In this document: in pieces, positions 1-8,289 of the stretch | Numbering within the stretch: the first letter of the stretch is position 1 | How the letters are laid out: each line of letters begins with the position of its first letter | NCBI GenBank assembly: GCA_964633435.1 | Contig: CAZWHA010000002.1 | Coordinates: 1 to 64,000 of the forward strand | From: GCA-016699895 sp964633435 | GTDB lineage: Bacteria > Patescibacteriota > Saccharimonadia > Saccharimonadales > Saccharimonadaceae | DNA length: 64,000 nucleotides | Direction: 5' to 3' | Translations under genes and position numbers: made by a program | The notes under the pieces: model-generated | Told to the model about the DNA's origin: nothing | What the model saw: only the letters and a program-made list of their open reading frames with translations | The model's database searches: none

Positions 1-74
1 GGTCGGTCGATCACGTCGAGCACTTTGCTCGCGACTTCTTCGAATTGGTTTCCACTAACGGGCGCCTCAGCCAT
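1..74 (-). CDS. Partial CDS, unknown protein (N-terminus only)
   Basis: Only the first 24-25 codons lie in the window; the gene runs off the left edge. ATG is at 72-74 and the visible protein begins MAEAPVSGNQFEEV. A strong Shine-Dalgarno (AGGAG, seven bases upstream of the ATG) and a well-formed promoter (TTGCTT, 17-nt spacer, TATAAT) lie upstream on the same strand, so this is a real start. Too little is visible to name the product. Confidence 0.7.
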   Translation of the reverse strand, partial: MAEAPVSGNQFEEVASKVLDVIDR

Positions 75-132
75 TTTGTCTCCTTTGCATTACTTTCGCA
101 ATATTAACTGTAATTTTTCCCACGTTGTCCCT

Positions 133-161
133 ATTATACGACAAACTTTTCTTTTAAGCAA
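133..161 (-). promoter_or_regulatory. Promoter of the left-edge partial gene
   Basis: On the minus strand there is TTGCTT (156-161), a 17-nt spacer and TATAAT (133-138). The transcript should start near 126, giving a leader of about 50 nt before the ATG at 74. Between this promoter and the topA stop at 274 I see only AT-rich sequence. Confidence 0.65.
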
Positions 162-273
162 GGTCTTTGTCAAAGCGTTTCAAGTTAGTGTTTTTTGTGT
201 TCTGAACCAATAGTTTTACTACTTGCAATGCTATAAAAGTCAATATTGACAATAAATATTTAATAATGTGAAA

Positions 274-2604
274 TTATTTTTTAGAGAAACGACGTCGTTT
301 TGGCTTGTCTGGGGCGGCTGCAATTAGCTCTTTCGCCTCTTCTGCGGTGATAGAGCCAGGCTCGCGGTCTTTGGGGATTTTGGCGTTTTTGGTGCCGTCG
401 GTGATATAGGGGCCATAGCGACCTTTCAAGATTTTGATACCATTGTCAAATTCGGCGATGTTCTTGTCGGCATCGTCGGCCAGCTTTTTGGCATAGAGTT
501 CGCGGGCTTGGTCGAGCGTAATGTCAAATGGGTCAAGTGGCTTGATACTAACAAACGCCGAGCCGACCTTGATGTAGGGGCCGAATCGGCCAATATTGGC
601 CATGATATCCTGTCCATCCTCGGTCTGACCGAGCAGACGCGGTAGTTTGAACATTTCGAGCGCAGCATCGAGCTGGATAGTTTCGAGCGTCGTACCCCTG
701 GGCAAGTTGGCAAAACGCGGCTTTTTAGCTGGATCACTGTTATCCCCCATCTGTAACATTGGGCCAAAACGGCCAACCCGAGCCAGTACGATTTCACCGG
801 ATTTTGGATCGACGCCGAGTTCCCTGGCCTGTGCTACCTGGAATCGGTCGATAGTTTTGGACTGGTCGATTTGCTGGTGGAATGGGTCATAGAACTGGCG
901 CAACATGGCGGTTTTATCTAGTTTATCGGCGGCAATTTCGTCGAGTTCGGTTTCGACCTGAGCAGTAAAGTCATAGTCGACGATATTGGCAAAATGATTG
1001 CCGAGGAAGTCGCTGACGACCGATCCGGACGAAGTTGGGACGAGCTTGCCTTTGGTCGAGCCGGTTTTTTCGGTGATGATGGCTTTCGCAACCGAAGAGG
1101 CTTCGCCAGAAGCAATAGCTGTCGCTGGCCACGTCAGCTCGATGGCTTCACGTTCCATTCCGTCGCTATCGCCCTTTTCAGCGTAACCGCGAGTTTGAAT
1201 CGTGTTAATAATCGTGGCGTAGGTCGAGGGACGGCCAATACCGAGCTCCTCAAGCTTTTTAACCAGCGAACCCTCGGTGTAGCGAGCGGGTGGCCGGGCA
1301 AAGGTCTGACGAGCGGTAATCTGATTAGCGGTTAATTGATCCCCGGCGGTGAGCGGCGGCAATAACTCGTCTTTGGCTGCGCCGTAAACTTTTAGGAAGC
1401 CGTCGAATAACACCACTTCGCCCTTGGCGATGAAGGTTTCGGCATGGTCACTGATTGTGATAGTCGCGGTGGTGCGCTCGAGCTTGGCGCTGGCCATTTG
1501 CGAAGCCAGTGTGCGACGACGAATCAAATCATATAGTTTTTGCGCCCGCGGGTCGCTATCAACCGTTTCGCGACCGATACTGGTTGGGCGAATCGCTTCG
1601 TGAGCTTCCTGTGCGCCGGACGATTTGGTTTTGTACTTGCGAACTTGGTGATACTCTTTGCCAAACGTATCGGTAACGTAATTGCCAATCTGGCCGAGTG
1701 CCTGGGCCGACAAATTCAGGGAATCGGTACGCATGTAGGTGATAAAACCGGCCTGGTACAGACTCTGGGCGGCGCTCATAGTGGTGCGGGCGCCATAGCC
1801 GAGCCGGGCGTTCGCATCCTGCTGCAGTGTCGAGGTTGTAAATGGCGGCAAAGGATTGCGGCTGGCGGCTTTGGTCTCGATATCGGATACGGTGAAGCTC
1901 GTACCATCAAGTGATTGCAAAAAGGCCGTGGCGGACGCTTCGTCGTCAAACTCGGCTGACAAGGTGGCTTTTAATGAATCGCCCTGTTTCGTGAACTCAC
2001 CGGTAACTTTAAAGGTAAACGAGCTCTCGAACGCGGCAATTTCGCGTTCGCGCTCGACGAGCAAACGAACGGCTGGACTCTGGACGCGACCGGCAGATTT
2101 GCCGCCAGGTACTTTGCGCCAGACTACTGGACTGAGTTCGAATCCAACTAAGCGATCGAGGATCTGCCGTGCTTGCTGGGCCTGAACCAGGCTCATATCG
2201 ACGGTGCGCGGCGCTTTGATAGCGGCGTCAATAGCGCCTTTCGTGATTTCGTGAAAGACGATGCGATTAGTTTTGGTCGGATCGAGACCGAGGACTTCGC
2301 AGAGATGCCAAGCAATCGCTTCGCCTTCGCGGTCTTCGTCAGTGGCCAGCCAGACGGTTTTGGCTTCACGAGCTAGTTTCTTGAGCTCGCTGACCGTCTT
2401 TTTCTTTTCCGGATCAATTTCATAGATCGTGGCAAAATCACCATCGGTATCAATCGGCGGCTGATCCCCTTTTGGTTTTTTAGCGATACTACGGATATGG
2501 CCGACGCTCGATTTCACCGTAAAATCCGGACCCAAATAGCCAGCAATGGTACTGGCTTTGGCCGGGGACTCGACAATAACCAAATTGTTTATTGTTTTCG
2601 ACAT
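274..2604 (-). CDS. topA: DNA topoisomerase I (type IA)
   Basis: Relaxes negatively supercoiled DNA by transient single-strand cleavage. The 776-residue protein starts with the TOPRIM domain (VIVESPAK, catalytic Glu12; ATDEDREGEA acidic motif near residues 87-96). The active-site tyrosine is Tyr290 in FITYMRTDS. The C-terminus carries glycine-rich topoisomerase repeats (GRFGPMLQMG, GRFGPYIKVG, GRYGPYIT) and a basic tail ending KPKRRRFSKK. No Cys4 zinc fingers are present. An upstream in-frame start exists at 2694, but MSKTINN at 2604 is preferred: the family begins here, the longer form would overlap the upstream gene, and a TACACT -10 box sits nine bases upstream, suggesting a leaderless message. 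The upstream gene on the same strand stops 49 bp before this start. Confidence 0.97.
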   Translation of the reverse strand: MSKTINNLVIVESPAKASTIAGYLGPDFTVKSSVGHIRSIAKKPKGDQPPIDTDGDFATIYEIDPEKKKTVSELKKLAREAKTVWLATDEDREGEAIAWHLCEVLGLDPTKTNRIVFHEITKGAIDAAIKAPRTVDMSLVQAQQARQILDRLVGFELSPVVWRKVPGGKSAGRVQSPAVRLLVEREREIAAFESSFTFKVTGEFTKQGDSLKATLSAEFDDEASATAFLQSLDGTSFTVSDIETKAASRNPLPPFTTSTLQQDANARLGYGARTTMSAAQSLYQAGFITYMRTDSLNLSAQALGQIGNYVTDTFGKEYHQVRKYKTKSSGAQEAHEAIRPTSIGRETVDSDPRAQKLYDLIRRRTLASQMASAKLERTTATITISDHAETFIAKGEVVLFDGFLKVYGAAKDELLPPLTAGDQLTANQITARQTFARPPARYTEGSLVKKLEELGIGRPSTYATIINTIQTRGYAEKGDSDGMEREAIELTWPATAIASGEASSVAKAIITEKTGSTKGKLVPTSSGSVVSDFLGNHFANIVDYDFTAQVETELDEIAADKLDKTAMLRQFYDPFHQQIDQSKTIDRFQVAQARELGVDPKSGEIVLARVGRFGPMLQMGDNSDPAKKPRFANLPRGTTLETIQLDAALEMFKLPRLLGQTEDGQDIMANIGRFGPYIKVGSAFVSIKPLDPFDITLDQARELYAKKLADDADKNIAEFDNGIKILKGRYGPYITDGTKNAKIPKDREPGSITAEEAKELIAAAPDKPKRRRFSKK

Positions 2605-2653
2605 ACGCGGCCCAGTGTAGCGCAAAAGTCGGCTTTGCGCAAATAGGTCGTGA

Positions 2654-2989
2654 TTAACTGCGGTGTTGATGAGTAATCTCGCGAATTGCTGCAAGTGCTA
2701 GTTCGGCGCTATCGACATCTGGGAAATTAGCAGTCAAATGAAAGACATTGCCCTCTTTTTTAGCTCTGGCCTTGGTAGCGTGGTTCTCCTGTAAGATGTT
2801 ACTAACAGCTTGACGATACATGCTATAGATCCTGCCTACTCTGAGTGTCACTGAGCCATCAATCGGTGATTCGGTTATACTTTTAGGCGGCCTGGCAGTG
2901 GTTCTGTCTGAAAAGTCATTAGCAGCTAGAATACTAGAAGCATTCCTAAAATCCATTGGGTTACCGTAACCTGACTCACGCTTTGCCAT
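2654..2989 (-). CDS. Conserved-looking small hypothetical protein
   Basis: A 111-residue soluble protein with a basic N-terminus (MAKRESGYGNPMDF), no membrane segment and no motif I recognise. The C-terminal third (FHLTANFPDVDSAELALAAI) reads like a small alpha/beta fold. An ATG four codons earlier (3001) overlaps the promoter: an extended -10 (TGaTATAAT) lies just upstream, so ATG 2989 fits a leaderless or nearly leaderless message. It sits between dprA and topA on the same strand. Function unknown; coding status is supported by the promoter fit and by absence of a better ORF. Confidence 0.6.
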   Translation of the reverse strand: MAKRESGYGNPMDFRNASSILAANDFSDRTTARPPKSITESPIDGSVTLRVGRIYSMYRQAVSNILQENHATKARAKKEGNVFHLTANFPDVDSAELALAAIREITHQHRS

Positions 2990-3050
2990 ATTAAGTAACA
3001 TTATATCACTTTTAATAATTTATGTCAAATTTGGCCAATTCTAATCTTAG

Positions 3051-3068
3051 AACCCCACCTCAACAGAC
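3051..3068. repeat. Short dispersed repeat at dprA 3' end
   Basis: The 14-mer CCACCTCAACAGAC plus flanking A/C bases at the dprA stop codon recurs at 17234-17247, in the distal arm of the hairpin downstream of gltX. Both copies have the same orientation relative to the upstream gene. The dprA copy has no matching partner arm and may be a decayed terminator or the remnant of a small repeat. Confidence 0.45.
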
Positions 3069-3979
3069 TATTTTATCGTCCAACGATTGGCGCCGAGCGG
3101 TTGAATGCGGCCGTCTAGTTCGAGCATGGTCAGGGCTACGTTATAATCACTCGGATCTAACCTCGTGGCTTTCAGGATCTCATCGCCATCGCTAATGCCA
3201 CTGGCGATAGTGCGTAGGATTTTCGTCTCGGTCTGATTGCTGCCGGTCGGGTTGGTCGACGTGGCGGTAGTTTTATCTAGCAGATAGCGAGTAGCCTGAT
3301 TATTCCCGCGGCTGGCGTGAATTTGCCGCAGTTTCTCGATAATATCATCGGCCGATAGAACCGGTTCGGCACCCTGGGCAATCAATCGATTACAGCCAAT
3401 CGACAGCGGCGAAGTAATATTACCGGGTACGGCCATTAATTCGCGGTTTTGCGCCAAGGCGTGCGCCGCGGTGTTGAGGGTGCCGGATCGCTCGCCGGCC
3501 TCGACCACGACGGTGATATCACTGAGGGCGGTGATCAACCGGTTGCGTTCCAGGAAATTCTGTTTATAGACTGGATAATCTGGTTCGTATTCTGACAGGA
3601 TTACCCCACCTTTCTCGATAATTTCCTTGGCCAGTAAAGTATTCGAACGCGGGTGAATATTGTTCAGTCCATTGCCGATTACTGCAATGGTCGTACCGCT
3701 GGCATCGAGCGCTCCGCGGGCAGCCAAAGCGTCATGCCCCAGGGCGAGCCCGCTGACGATAATCACGCCCCGTGCCGCCAAAGCTGAGGCTAATTTCAGA
3801 GTAACACTGCGACCGTAATCAGTTGGTTTGCGCGAGCCGACAATGGCGACGGTCGGCCGATCCGCCCATTCGGCAGCGATTTCGCCTATATACCAAATGT
3901 TAGTAGCGGGCTTGTCAATAACAGATACACGCTGAAGCAAAGGATGATTCAGGGGTGAGATTTGCTTGACCTTATTCAT
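3068..3979 (-). CDS. dprA: DNA processing protein DprA (DNA uptake/recombination mediator)
   Basis: Binds incoming single-stranded DNA and loads RecA during natural transformation. The 303-residue protein has the Rossmann-like DprA core (VAIVGSRKPTDYG near 45-57, SGLALGHDALAA near 78-89, ERSGTLNTAAHA near 165, AVPGNITSPLSIGCN near 185-199) and a C-terminal winged-helix region (about 240-303) as in longer DprA forms. ATG at 3979 gives the family N-terminus. It lies upstream of the 111-residue gene and topA on the same strand; the promoter of a divergent structured RNA lies just upstream (3997-4025, plus strand). Presence of dprA fits the competence reported for Patescibacteria. Confidence 0.95.
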   Translation of the reverse strand: MNKVKQISPLNHPLLQRVSVIDKPATNIWYIGEIAAEWADRPTVAIVGSRKPTDYGRSVTLKLASALAARGVIIVSGLALGHDALAARGALDASGTTIAVIGNGLNNIHPRSNTLLAKEIIEKGGVILSEYEPDYPVYKQNFLERNRLITALSDITVVVEAGERSGTLNTAAHALAQNRELMAVPGNITSPLSIGCNRLIAQGAEPVLSADDIIEKLRQIHASRGNNQATRYLLDKTTATSTNPTGSNQTETKILRTIASGISDGDEILKATRLDPSDYNVALTMLELDGRIQPLGANRWTIK

Positions 3980-3996
3980 GATTTATTCAAAAAGTG

Positions 3997-4025
3997 TTGA
4001 CAAATGAAATTAAGTGTGATACAAT
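3997..4025 (+). promoter_or_regulatory. Strong promoter of orphan structured RNA
   Basis: TTGACA (3997-4002), exactly 17 nt, then TACAAT (4020-4025), with a TG upstream of the -10. This near-consensus sigma-70 promoter points into the gene-free stretch 4026-4326 and ends at a strong intrinsic terminator. Confidence 0.8.
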
Positions 4026-4031
4026 GTTCAG

Positions 4032-4323
4032 CGTTATCGTATGAAATTCATGCGAGAAGCACCTTATACCCCCATTTTAACACAACCAAAATGTGTTAGG
4101 CTACGCGCGGATGAAAGTATCTACCCTCCACTTTCGTCACCTCAGTTTGCATGACAATTATGACATGCAGGCGTTAAACAGTGACAATCGGCGCGTATCT
4201 AACCCCTTTGACCGGCGGACCCCAAGTGTGAGGTGGGTCGCGCTTGAACCTAGTTCTACCCAGTCGGGTGCGTCGAAGGGTCACATAACCGCCAGCGATG
4301 CCCACCCTTGCTGGCGGTTTTTT
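4032..4323 (+). ncRNA. Orphan structured RNA, about 290 nt, class unknown
   Basis: The RNA lies between a near-consensus promoter (3997-4025) and an intrinsic terminator (4288-4323). Helices read directly: AACACA/TGTGTT near 4079-4097; GATGAAAGT pairing with ACTTTCGTC (one G-U) near 4110-4137; TGCATG/CATGCA near 4147-4168; GACCC/GGGTC near 4213-4234; ACCC/GGGT near 4258-4268; and a long-range closure of AGG...GCGCG near 4099 with CGCGC...CCT near 4230-4243. I do not find RNase P core motifs (GAGGAAAGUC, ACAGAA), a tRNA-like CCA end for tmRNA, or the SRP tetraloop domain. An 88-codon frame crosses the terminator and is not credible. Independent small RNA or attenuated leader are both possible; a fresh promoter behind the terminator favours an independent RNA. 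Confidence 0.7.
4288..4323 (+). terminator. Intrinsic terminator of the 290-nt RNA
   Basis: Perfect 9-bp stem ACCGCCAGC (4288-4296) with GCTGGCGGT (4310-4318), 13-nt loop, followed by a run of six T. Confidence 0.9.
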
Positions 4324-4326
4324 GAT

Positions 4327-4355
4327 TTGACGAAATTAGTTTTTAGTTGTAGAAT
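4327..4355 (+). promoter_or_regulatory. Promoter of the 275-residue hypothetical gene
   Basis: TTGACG (4327-4332), 17-nt spacer, TAGAAT (4350-4355), placed directly after the RNA terminator. It shows that the next gene does not depend on read-through from the structured RNA. Confidence 0.7.
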
Positions 4356-4382
4356 TTAGACTAATCTAAAGAGAAAGGTGTT

Positions 4383-5210
4383 ATGGCGGCAGATAGCGAA
4401 CGGCTGAATGGAGATAGAGAGGCGGCGTATGCCAATTGGCTGGACACACTAAAGGCTCCGGACCAACGAGGGGGGGGGTGGACCGAGGGCTTTCAGTTGG
4501 CGGATGTGGCCGAACTGCTGGAAATCAGACTTGGCAGTGCCAGGCGAATGAAGCCATGGCTTGATAGGTTTGGTTCTGCTAAACCCAATCCACTCTCGAC
4601 GGTCTGTACCTTTGAGGATGTTAGTCGTCTGGCGCTCGTTCAACGTTTAGGCCCCAGTAGTCACTCGCCTGCTGTCCGGGCCGGTATCAAGGGAATCGTA
4701 GAGCAGGATTTACAGGTTCATCGGGCCCAAATGGTTGCCATAGGTGGACGGTCGGACCCGGAATGGCTCAGGGTGATCAGTGATCAGGAAAAGCTGCCGA
4801 CGCCGAATTCGGGCACGGTAGCGGTGATGCGTCGCGAAGATATTCTGGGATTGTCGGAACGTGCTATTAGACTGGTTTTACCGACAGTGCCCATCATTGC
4901 TCCTGTAACGAACTCTATTGAATCGCCAGAACTACCAGAATATAACGGTCGATTGGTCGTCGGGGATCTGCGGACGATGGTTCGTACGTATATCGACGCC
5001 GGTGGCGATTGGGATGATTTGGTGCAGAAAGCTGGCGTACCGGACGACTTGACGAGCAAAGTATTTCAGCTGTTATGTGCTCAAAACCGGAATTTCCGGC
5101 GATTGGACATAGTTATAAAAGGCATACGGCAAGACCCGAACGGAATGTCGAGTTTGCGCCAGATGGCGAGTATCCTAGATGCCTATGTGAGCCAATCAGC
5201 TACGAATTAA
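4383..5210 (+). CDS. Hypothetical protein with internal G9 tract
   Basis: A 275-residue soluble protein I do not recognise; no signal peptide or membrane segment. Residues 30-110 look helical and could be a MerR-like or helix-turn-helix region (VAELLEIRLGSARRMKPWL, followed by TFEDVSRLALVQRLG), but this is a weak resemblance. ATG 4383 follows a Shine-Dalgarno-like AGAAAGGTG. Nine consecutive G (4470-4478) encode Arg-Gly-Gly-Gly at codons 30-32, so a one-base change in tract length would truncate the protein near its start. As sequenced, the frame is open. The 3' end overlaps the convergent pth gene by 11 bp. Confidence 0.75.
   Translation: MAADSERLNGDREAAYANWLDTLKAPDQRGGGWTEGFQLADVAELLEIRLGSARRMKPWLDRFGSAKPNPLSTVCTFEDVSRLALVQRLGPSSHSPAVRAGIKGIVEQDLQVHRAQMVAIGGRSDPEWLRVISDQEKLPTPNSGTVAVMRREDILGLSERAIRLVLPTVPIIAPVTNSIESPELPEYNGRLVVGDLRTMVRTYIDAGGDWDDLVQKAGVPDDLTSKVFQLLCAQNRNFRRLDIVIKGIRQDPNGMSSLRQMASILDAYVSQSATN
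4470..4478 (+). repeat. Homopolymer G9 in coding frame
   Basis: Nine G in a row at codons 30-32 of the 4383-5210 gene; frame open at this length. Confidence 0.95.
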
Positions 5211-5781
5211 CCGAATGGGTGGTTTCTAAAAAATGACCGCCAGCAAACTCGGTAATGATATGCCGAATATGTGGTTCTAAGGTGTCCAGGAGGTCGGCCT
5301 CGCTGGCGGTTGGGCGCGACAGGACGTGGTCGCGGTGCTGCTCTGTCGGCCGGGCGTCGCCGTTGGCGCCGGGGGCTTGCCCGCTGCCGATGCGTATTTT
5401 GGCAAAATCGGGACCGAGATGCTCTATCAGGCTCTTGATGCCATTGTTACCCGCATCGCTCCCGCCGACTCTGGTGCGGATCGCCCCAATCGGCAGTGCC
5501 ATTTCGTCGTGAACGACTAAAATGTCGCGGTTGTCGAGCTGATAGAAATCTCTGATGGCGCGGATGGCTATCCCGGATAGATTGTAAAAGGTGGTTGGTT
5601 TAACGAGCAAGATTTTTTCGTCGTCGATAGCAGTTTCAGCGACCTGACTCTGGAACTTGGTTTTGGTTTGCCACGAAGCACCAAGGTCCCGTGCCAGTCG
5701 ATCGAGCATCATCCAGCCAAAATTATGGCGAGTTTTCGCGTATTCAGTACCTGGATTACCGAGGCCAACAATTAATTTCAT
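5200..5781 (-). CDS. pth: Peptidyl-tRNA hydrolase
   Basis: Cleaves the ester bond of peptidyl-tRNAs that drop off the ribosome. The 193-residue protein matches the family along its length: GLGNPG at the N-terminus, the catalytic His in KTRHNFGW (about residue 19), and the Asp of VVHDEMALPIG near 93. C-terminal GHFLETTHSVNS is ordinary for the family. The start codon overlaps the der stop by four bases (ATGA at 5778-5781), indicating translational coupling with der. The 3' end overlaps the convergent 275-residue gene by 11 bp. Confidence 0.97.
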   Translation of the reverse strand: MKLIVGLGNPGTEYAKTRHNFGWMMLDRLARDLGASWQTKTKFQSQVAETAIDDEKILLVKPTTFYNLSGIAIRAIRDFYQLDNRDILVVHDEMALPIGAIRTRVGGSDAGNNGIKSLIEHLGPDFAKIRIGSGQAPGANGDARPTEQHRDHVLSRPTASEADLLDTLEPHIRHIITEFAGGHFLETTHSVNS

Positions 5782-7127
5782 GATTCGATTGACTTTGCAC
5801 GGTTGGCTTTGATTTGCTTTTCGTCACGAAAACTAAATTTGATAGGTGTGCCGCCGAAACCAAATTCGTTTCTGAATTGGCGTTCAATATAGCGTTTATA
5901 GGACCAGTGAATAAATTTGAAATTACTGCCGTAAATGACAAACCACGGTGGCCTGACGTCGGTTTGCACGATGTAGCGAAATTTCGGATGAGTGTTTTTC
6001 AGCCCGGCTGGCGGATGTTTTAGGATGGCTTGTTGTAACAAATTATTCAATTTGCGGGTCGTAATAGTGCGATTGCGCTCGTCGGCAATCTGGGAAACTA
6101 ATTCAAAAATCTTGGACACGTTCTGGCCAGTGACCGAGCTAGTAAAAATCAGCGGCGCCCATGGTACAAAATCGAACGCCGCGGCGATTTGGGGCGCTAG
6201 AGCGTCGCGAGTAAAGGCGTCTTTACCCTCGACACTATCCCATTTACTGACAACAATGACGAGCCCCTTGCCAGCCTCGGCAATCATGCCGGCAAGTTTT
6301 TGATCGATACCGGTGCTCAGTTCGCTAACATCCATTAATAATAAGCAAATGTCGGCCTCGTCGATCGACGCGACGGTGCGCAGAACGGAAAACTGTTCAA
6401 TCCCTCGTTCAATTTTACCCGGTCGCCGAACACCGGCCGTATCGAGCAGTTCAATCGACTGACCATGATAACGTACGGTAACGCGATTAACGTCACGAGT
6501 CGTGCCAGCAATCGGCGCGACGATTGCCTGCTGCTTGCCGGCCAGGCGGTTAAATAGGTTTGACTTGCCAACGTTTGGCCGACCGATCAAAGCAATTTTT
6601 AGAGTATCGTCATCAGCCTGCTCCTTAGACTTTGGTAAAACGGCGGCCAGTTTATCGATCAGCTGTCGAATGCCAGTATTGTGTTCAGCACTGATCGGCA
6701 GCATGTTTTTGATGCCGAGACGACGAAATTCGTCGATTTTCAAGCTTTCCTTTAGATCGGTTTTGTTGATGGCGAGAAAGGTTGGTTTCTGGCCACGCAG
6801 GATTTTTTTGGCCAAGTCGCGATCCTTCTGTCCGGGATAGTTTGTGCTGTCGACTACCAAAACGATTGCATCAGCTAGCTCAACGGCATCCTCTATCTGA
6901 TGCTGGATCGAGGCTTCAAATTCGTCTTCGGCCGGTTTCAAACCGGCAGTATCGACAACGCGGAACTGGCGATCGCCCAAATCGACGGTGCCGATCACAT
7001 TGTCACGCGTCGTGCCAGCTTCGGCCGCCACGATGGCTTGTTTAGCGCGAACCAGACGATTAAAGAGCGAGGACTTGCCCGCATTGGCGTGCCCAACGAT
7101 GGCAACGGTAGGTAAACGACTTGACAT
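5778..7127 (-). CDS. der: Ribosome biogenesis GTPase Der (EngA)
   Basis: Double-GTPase factor for 50S subunit assembly. The first G domain has GHANAGKSS (12-20), DTAGL and NKTD; the second has GRPNVGKSN (about 183-191), DTAGV and SKWD; a KH-like domain closes the 449-residue protein (ending around GTPIKFSFR). Full family length. A TGaTATACT -10 lies nine bases before the ATG with no Shine-Dalgarno, so the message is probably leaderless. Forms an operon with pth (4-bp overlap). Confidence 0.97.
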   Translation of the reverse strand: MSSRLPTVAIVGHANAGKSSLFNRLVRAKQAIVAAEAGTTRDNVIGTVDLGDRQFRVVDTAGLKPAEDEFEASIQHQIEDAVELADAIVLVVDSTNYPGQKDRDLAKKILRGQKPTFLAINKTDLKESLKIDEFRRLGIKNMLPISAEHNTGIRQLIDKLAAVLPKSKEQADDDTLKIALIGRPNVGKSNLFNRLAGKQQAIVAPIAGTTRDVNRVTVRYHGQSIELLDTAGVRRPGKIERGIEQFSVLRTVASIDEADICLLLMDVSELSTGIDQKLAGMIAEAGKGLVIVVSKWDSVEGKDAFTRDALAPQIAAAFDFVPWAPLIFTSSVTGQNVSKIFELVSQIADERNRTITTRKLNNLLQQAILKHPPAGLKNTHPKFRYIVQTDVRPPWFVIYGSNFKFIHWSYKRYIERQFRNEFGFGGTPIKFSFRDEKQIKANRAKSIES

Positions 7128-7194
7128 AACGGGGATAGTATATCAAACTTTAGCCAATTGCGATAGAGGTATCGGGCAATCGAATTGCAGCAGA

Positions 7195-8196
7195 CTAAGC
7201 AATATCCTGTAGGTTGACATGTAGGAATGCAAAGAGTTCCCTCACGTTCTTGGGATAGGTTGCTTGGTTCTCTAGCGGTGCGTCAACCTTGTATTGCTCC
7301 GCCAAGGCCGCAACTTGTTTCGGCGATAGATTAGCGAGGACCTTGTCGTTGTCATTATTTTCTCTCGAAAGTTTGAAACCAACAGTATTGTAGTGAGTAC
7401 CACCATTTGGATCGATGCTACTGACGAGTACATGGGTTGGAAATTCACTCGTTGCTTGCTGGGTGGGCTCAAAATGCATAAAGTTTCTTGTGTTAAGCAG
7501 AACTGGTGGATCGGGCTGTTTCTCCACACCAAGCTCGTTTGGTCCGCCGGGCTTCCAGGCTTTGACGCTAGCAACAACTTGTTTCAAGTTGTCGATGCCT
7601 TGGTTCCAAGAGTCAAAACTGCCACCAAAGAGATCGAGACCGCTACTCACCACCGTTACCGTTGTGCCCTTGCTGGATTTCATAGTCAGAACTTGGGTGG
7701 CTCTGGTGATGGGTTCACCGTCTCTATCCTTGCCATTGCGGATAGGCTTGTCGCCTCGGGTGGTGGTTGCAGTAAAGGTGGTCAAGCCGCCAATCGTTCC
7801 CGTAATAGTAAACTGTTTGTTGTTCTGGATAGTGAGTGTGCCGCTGCTATAAGTATCTGATTCGCCAGCGAGAGTCAGAGTTTGTGGTATATTGGCGTCA
7901 ATCGATGTCTGTAGTTTCTCGATAAAGTCCGGAGCCAGGCTCTCTCCGATCTCGATTCGCGGTGTGTTCAAATTGACCGCTTCGACGGGTGGTGGGGTTT
8001 GTGCTTCGCTGGCTGTCGGCGTTGGGGTTTCGTTGGTGGCTGGTGCCGAGGCGACTGGTGTTGAGTTGTTCGATGTCGCACTGCCTGGGCTGGTGCAACC
8101 GACAAGTACCAAAGCGGTTGAAGCTGCCAAGCCTACGACCGCTAGACCAGATATCCCTCGATTACCGCCGCGTTGACCATTATTAGGGTTTATCAT
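7195..8196 (-). CDS. Putative secreted lipoprotein, unknown function
   Basis: A 333-residue protein whose N-terminus has a hydrophobic segment (GLAVVGLAASTALVLVGC) with an apparent lipobox ending in Cys34, followed by a Thr/Pro/Ala/Ser-rich linker (about 36-75) typical of surface tethers. The remaining mature domain is polar and unfamiliar (an N-terminal beta-rich region, then a Pro-rich stretch). It should be anchored to the outer face of the cytoplasmic membrane. Shine-Dalgarno AAAGGAGT precedes ATG 8196. Stops 67 bp before the der start on the same strand. Confidence 0.8.
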   Translation of the reverse strand: MINPNNGQRGGNRGISGLAVVGLAASTALVLVGCTSPGSATSNNSTPVASAPATNETPTPTASEAQTPPPVEAVNLNTPRIEIGESLAPDFIEKLQTSIDANIPQTLTLAGESDTYSSGTLTIQNNKQFTITGTIGGLTTFTATTTRGDKPIRNGKDRDGEPITRATQVLTMKSSKGTTVTVVSSGLDLFGGSFDSWNQGIDNLKQVVASVKAWKPGGPNELGVEKQPDPPVLLNTRNFMHFEPTQQATSEFPTHVLVSSIDPNGGTHYNTVGFKLSRENNDNDKVLANLSPKQVAALAEQYKVDAPLENQATYPKNVRELFAFLHVNLQDIA

Positions 8197-8289
8197 AACA
8201 AAACTCCTTTCACCTCGTTATCGCTAAAGTGATGGTCTAATATTACCACCGTTCTAAAATAACGTCAACGGCGAAGGCCTAACCAAGAG

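Noticed and set aside
4032..4323. Riboswitch or T-box leader of the 4383 gene
   Set aside because: The gene has its own promoter (4327-4355) behind the terminator, so the RNA is unlikely to be a cis-regulatory leader.
4093..4359. 88-codon open frame (GTG start) across the 290-nt RNA
   Set aside because: It crosses the strong intrinsic terminator and the next promoter, has no Shine-Dalgarno and no protein-like composition; the region is better explained as RNA.
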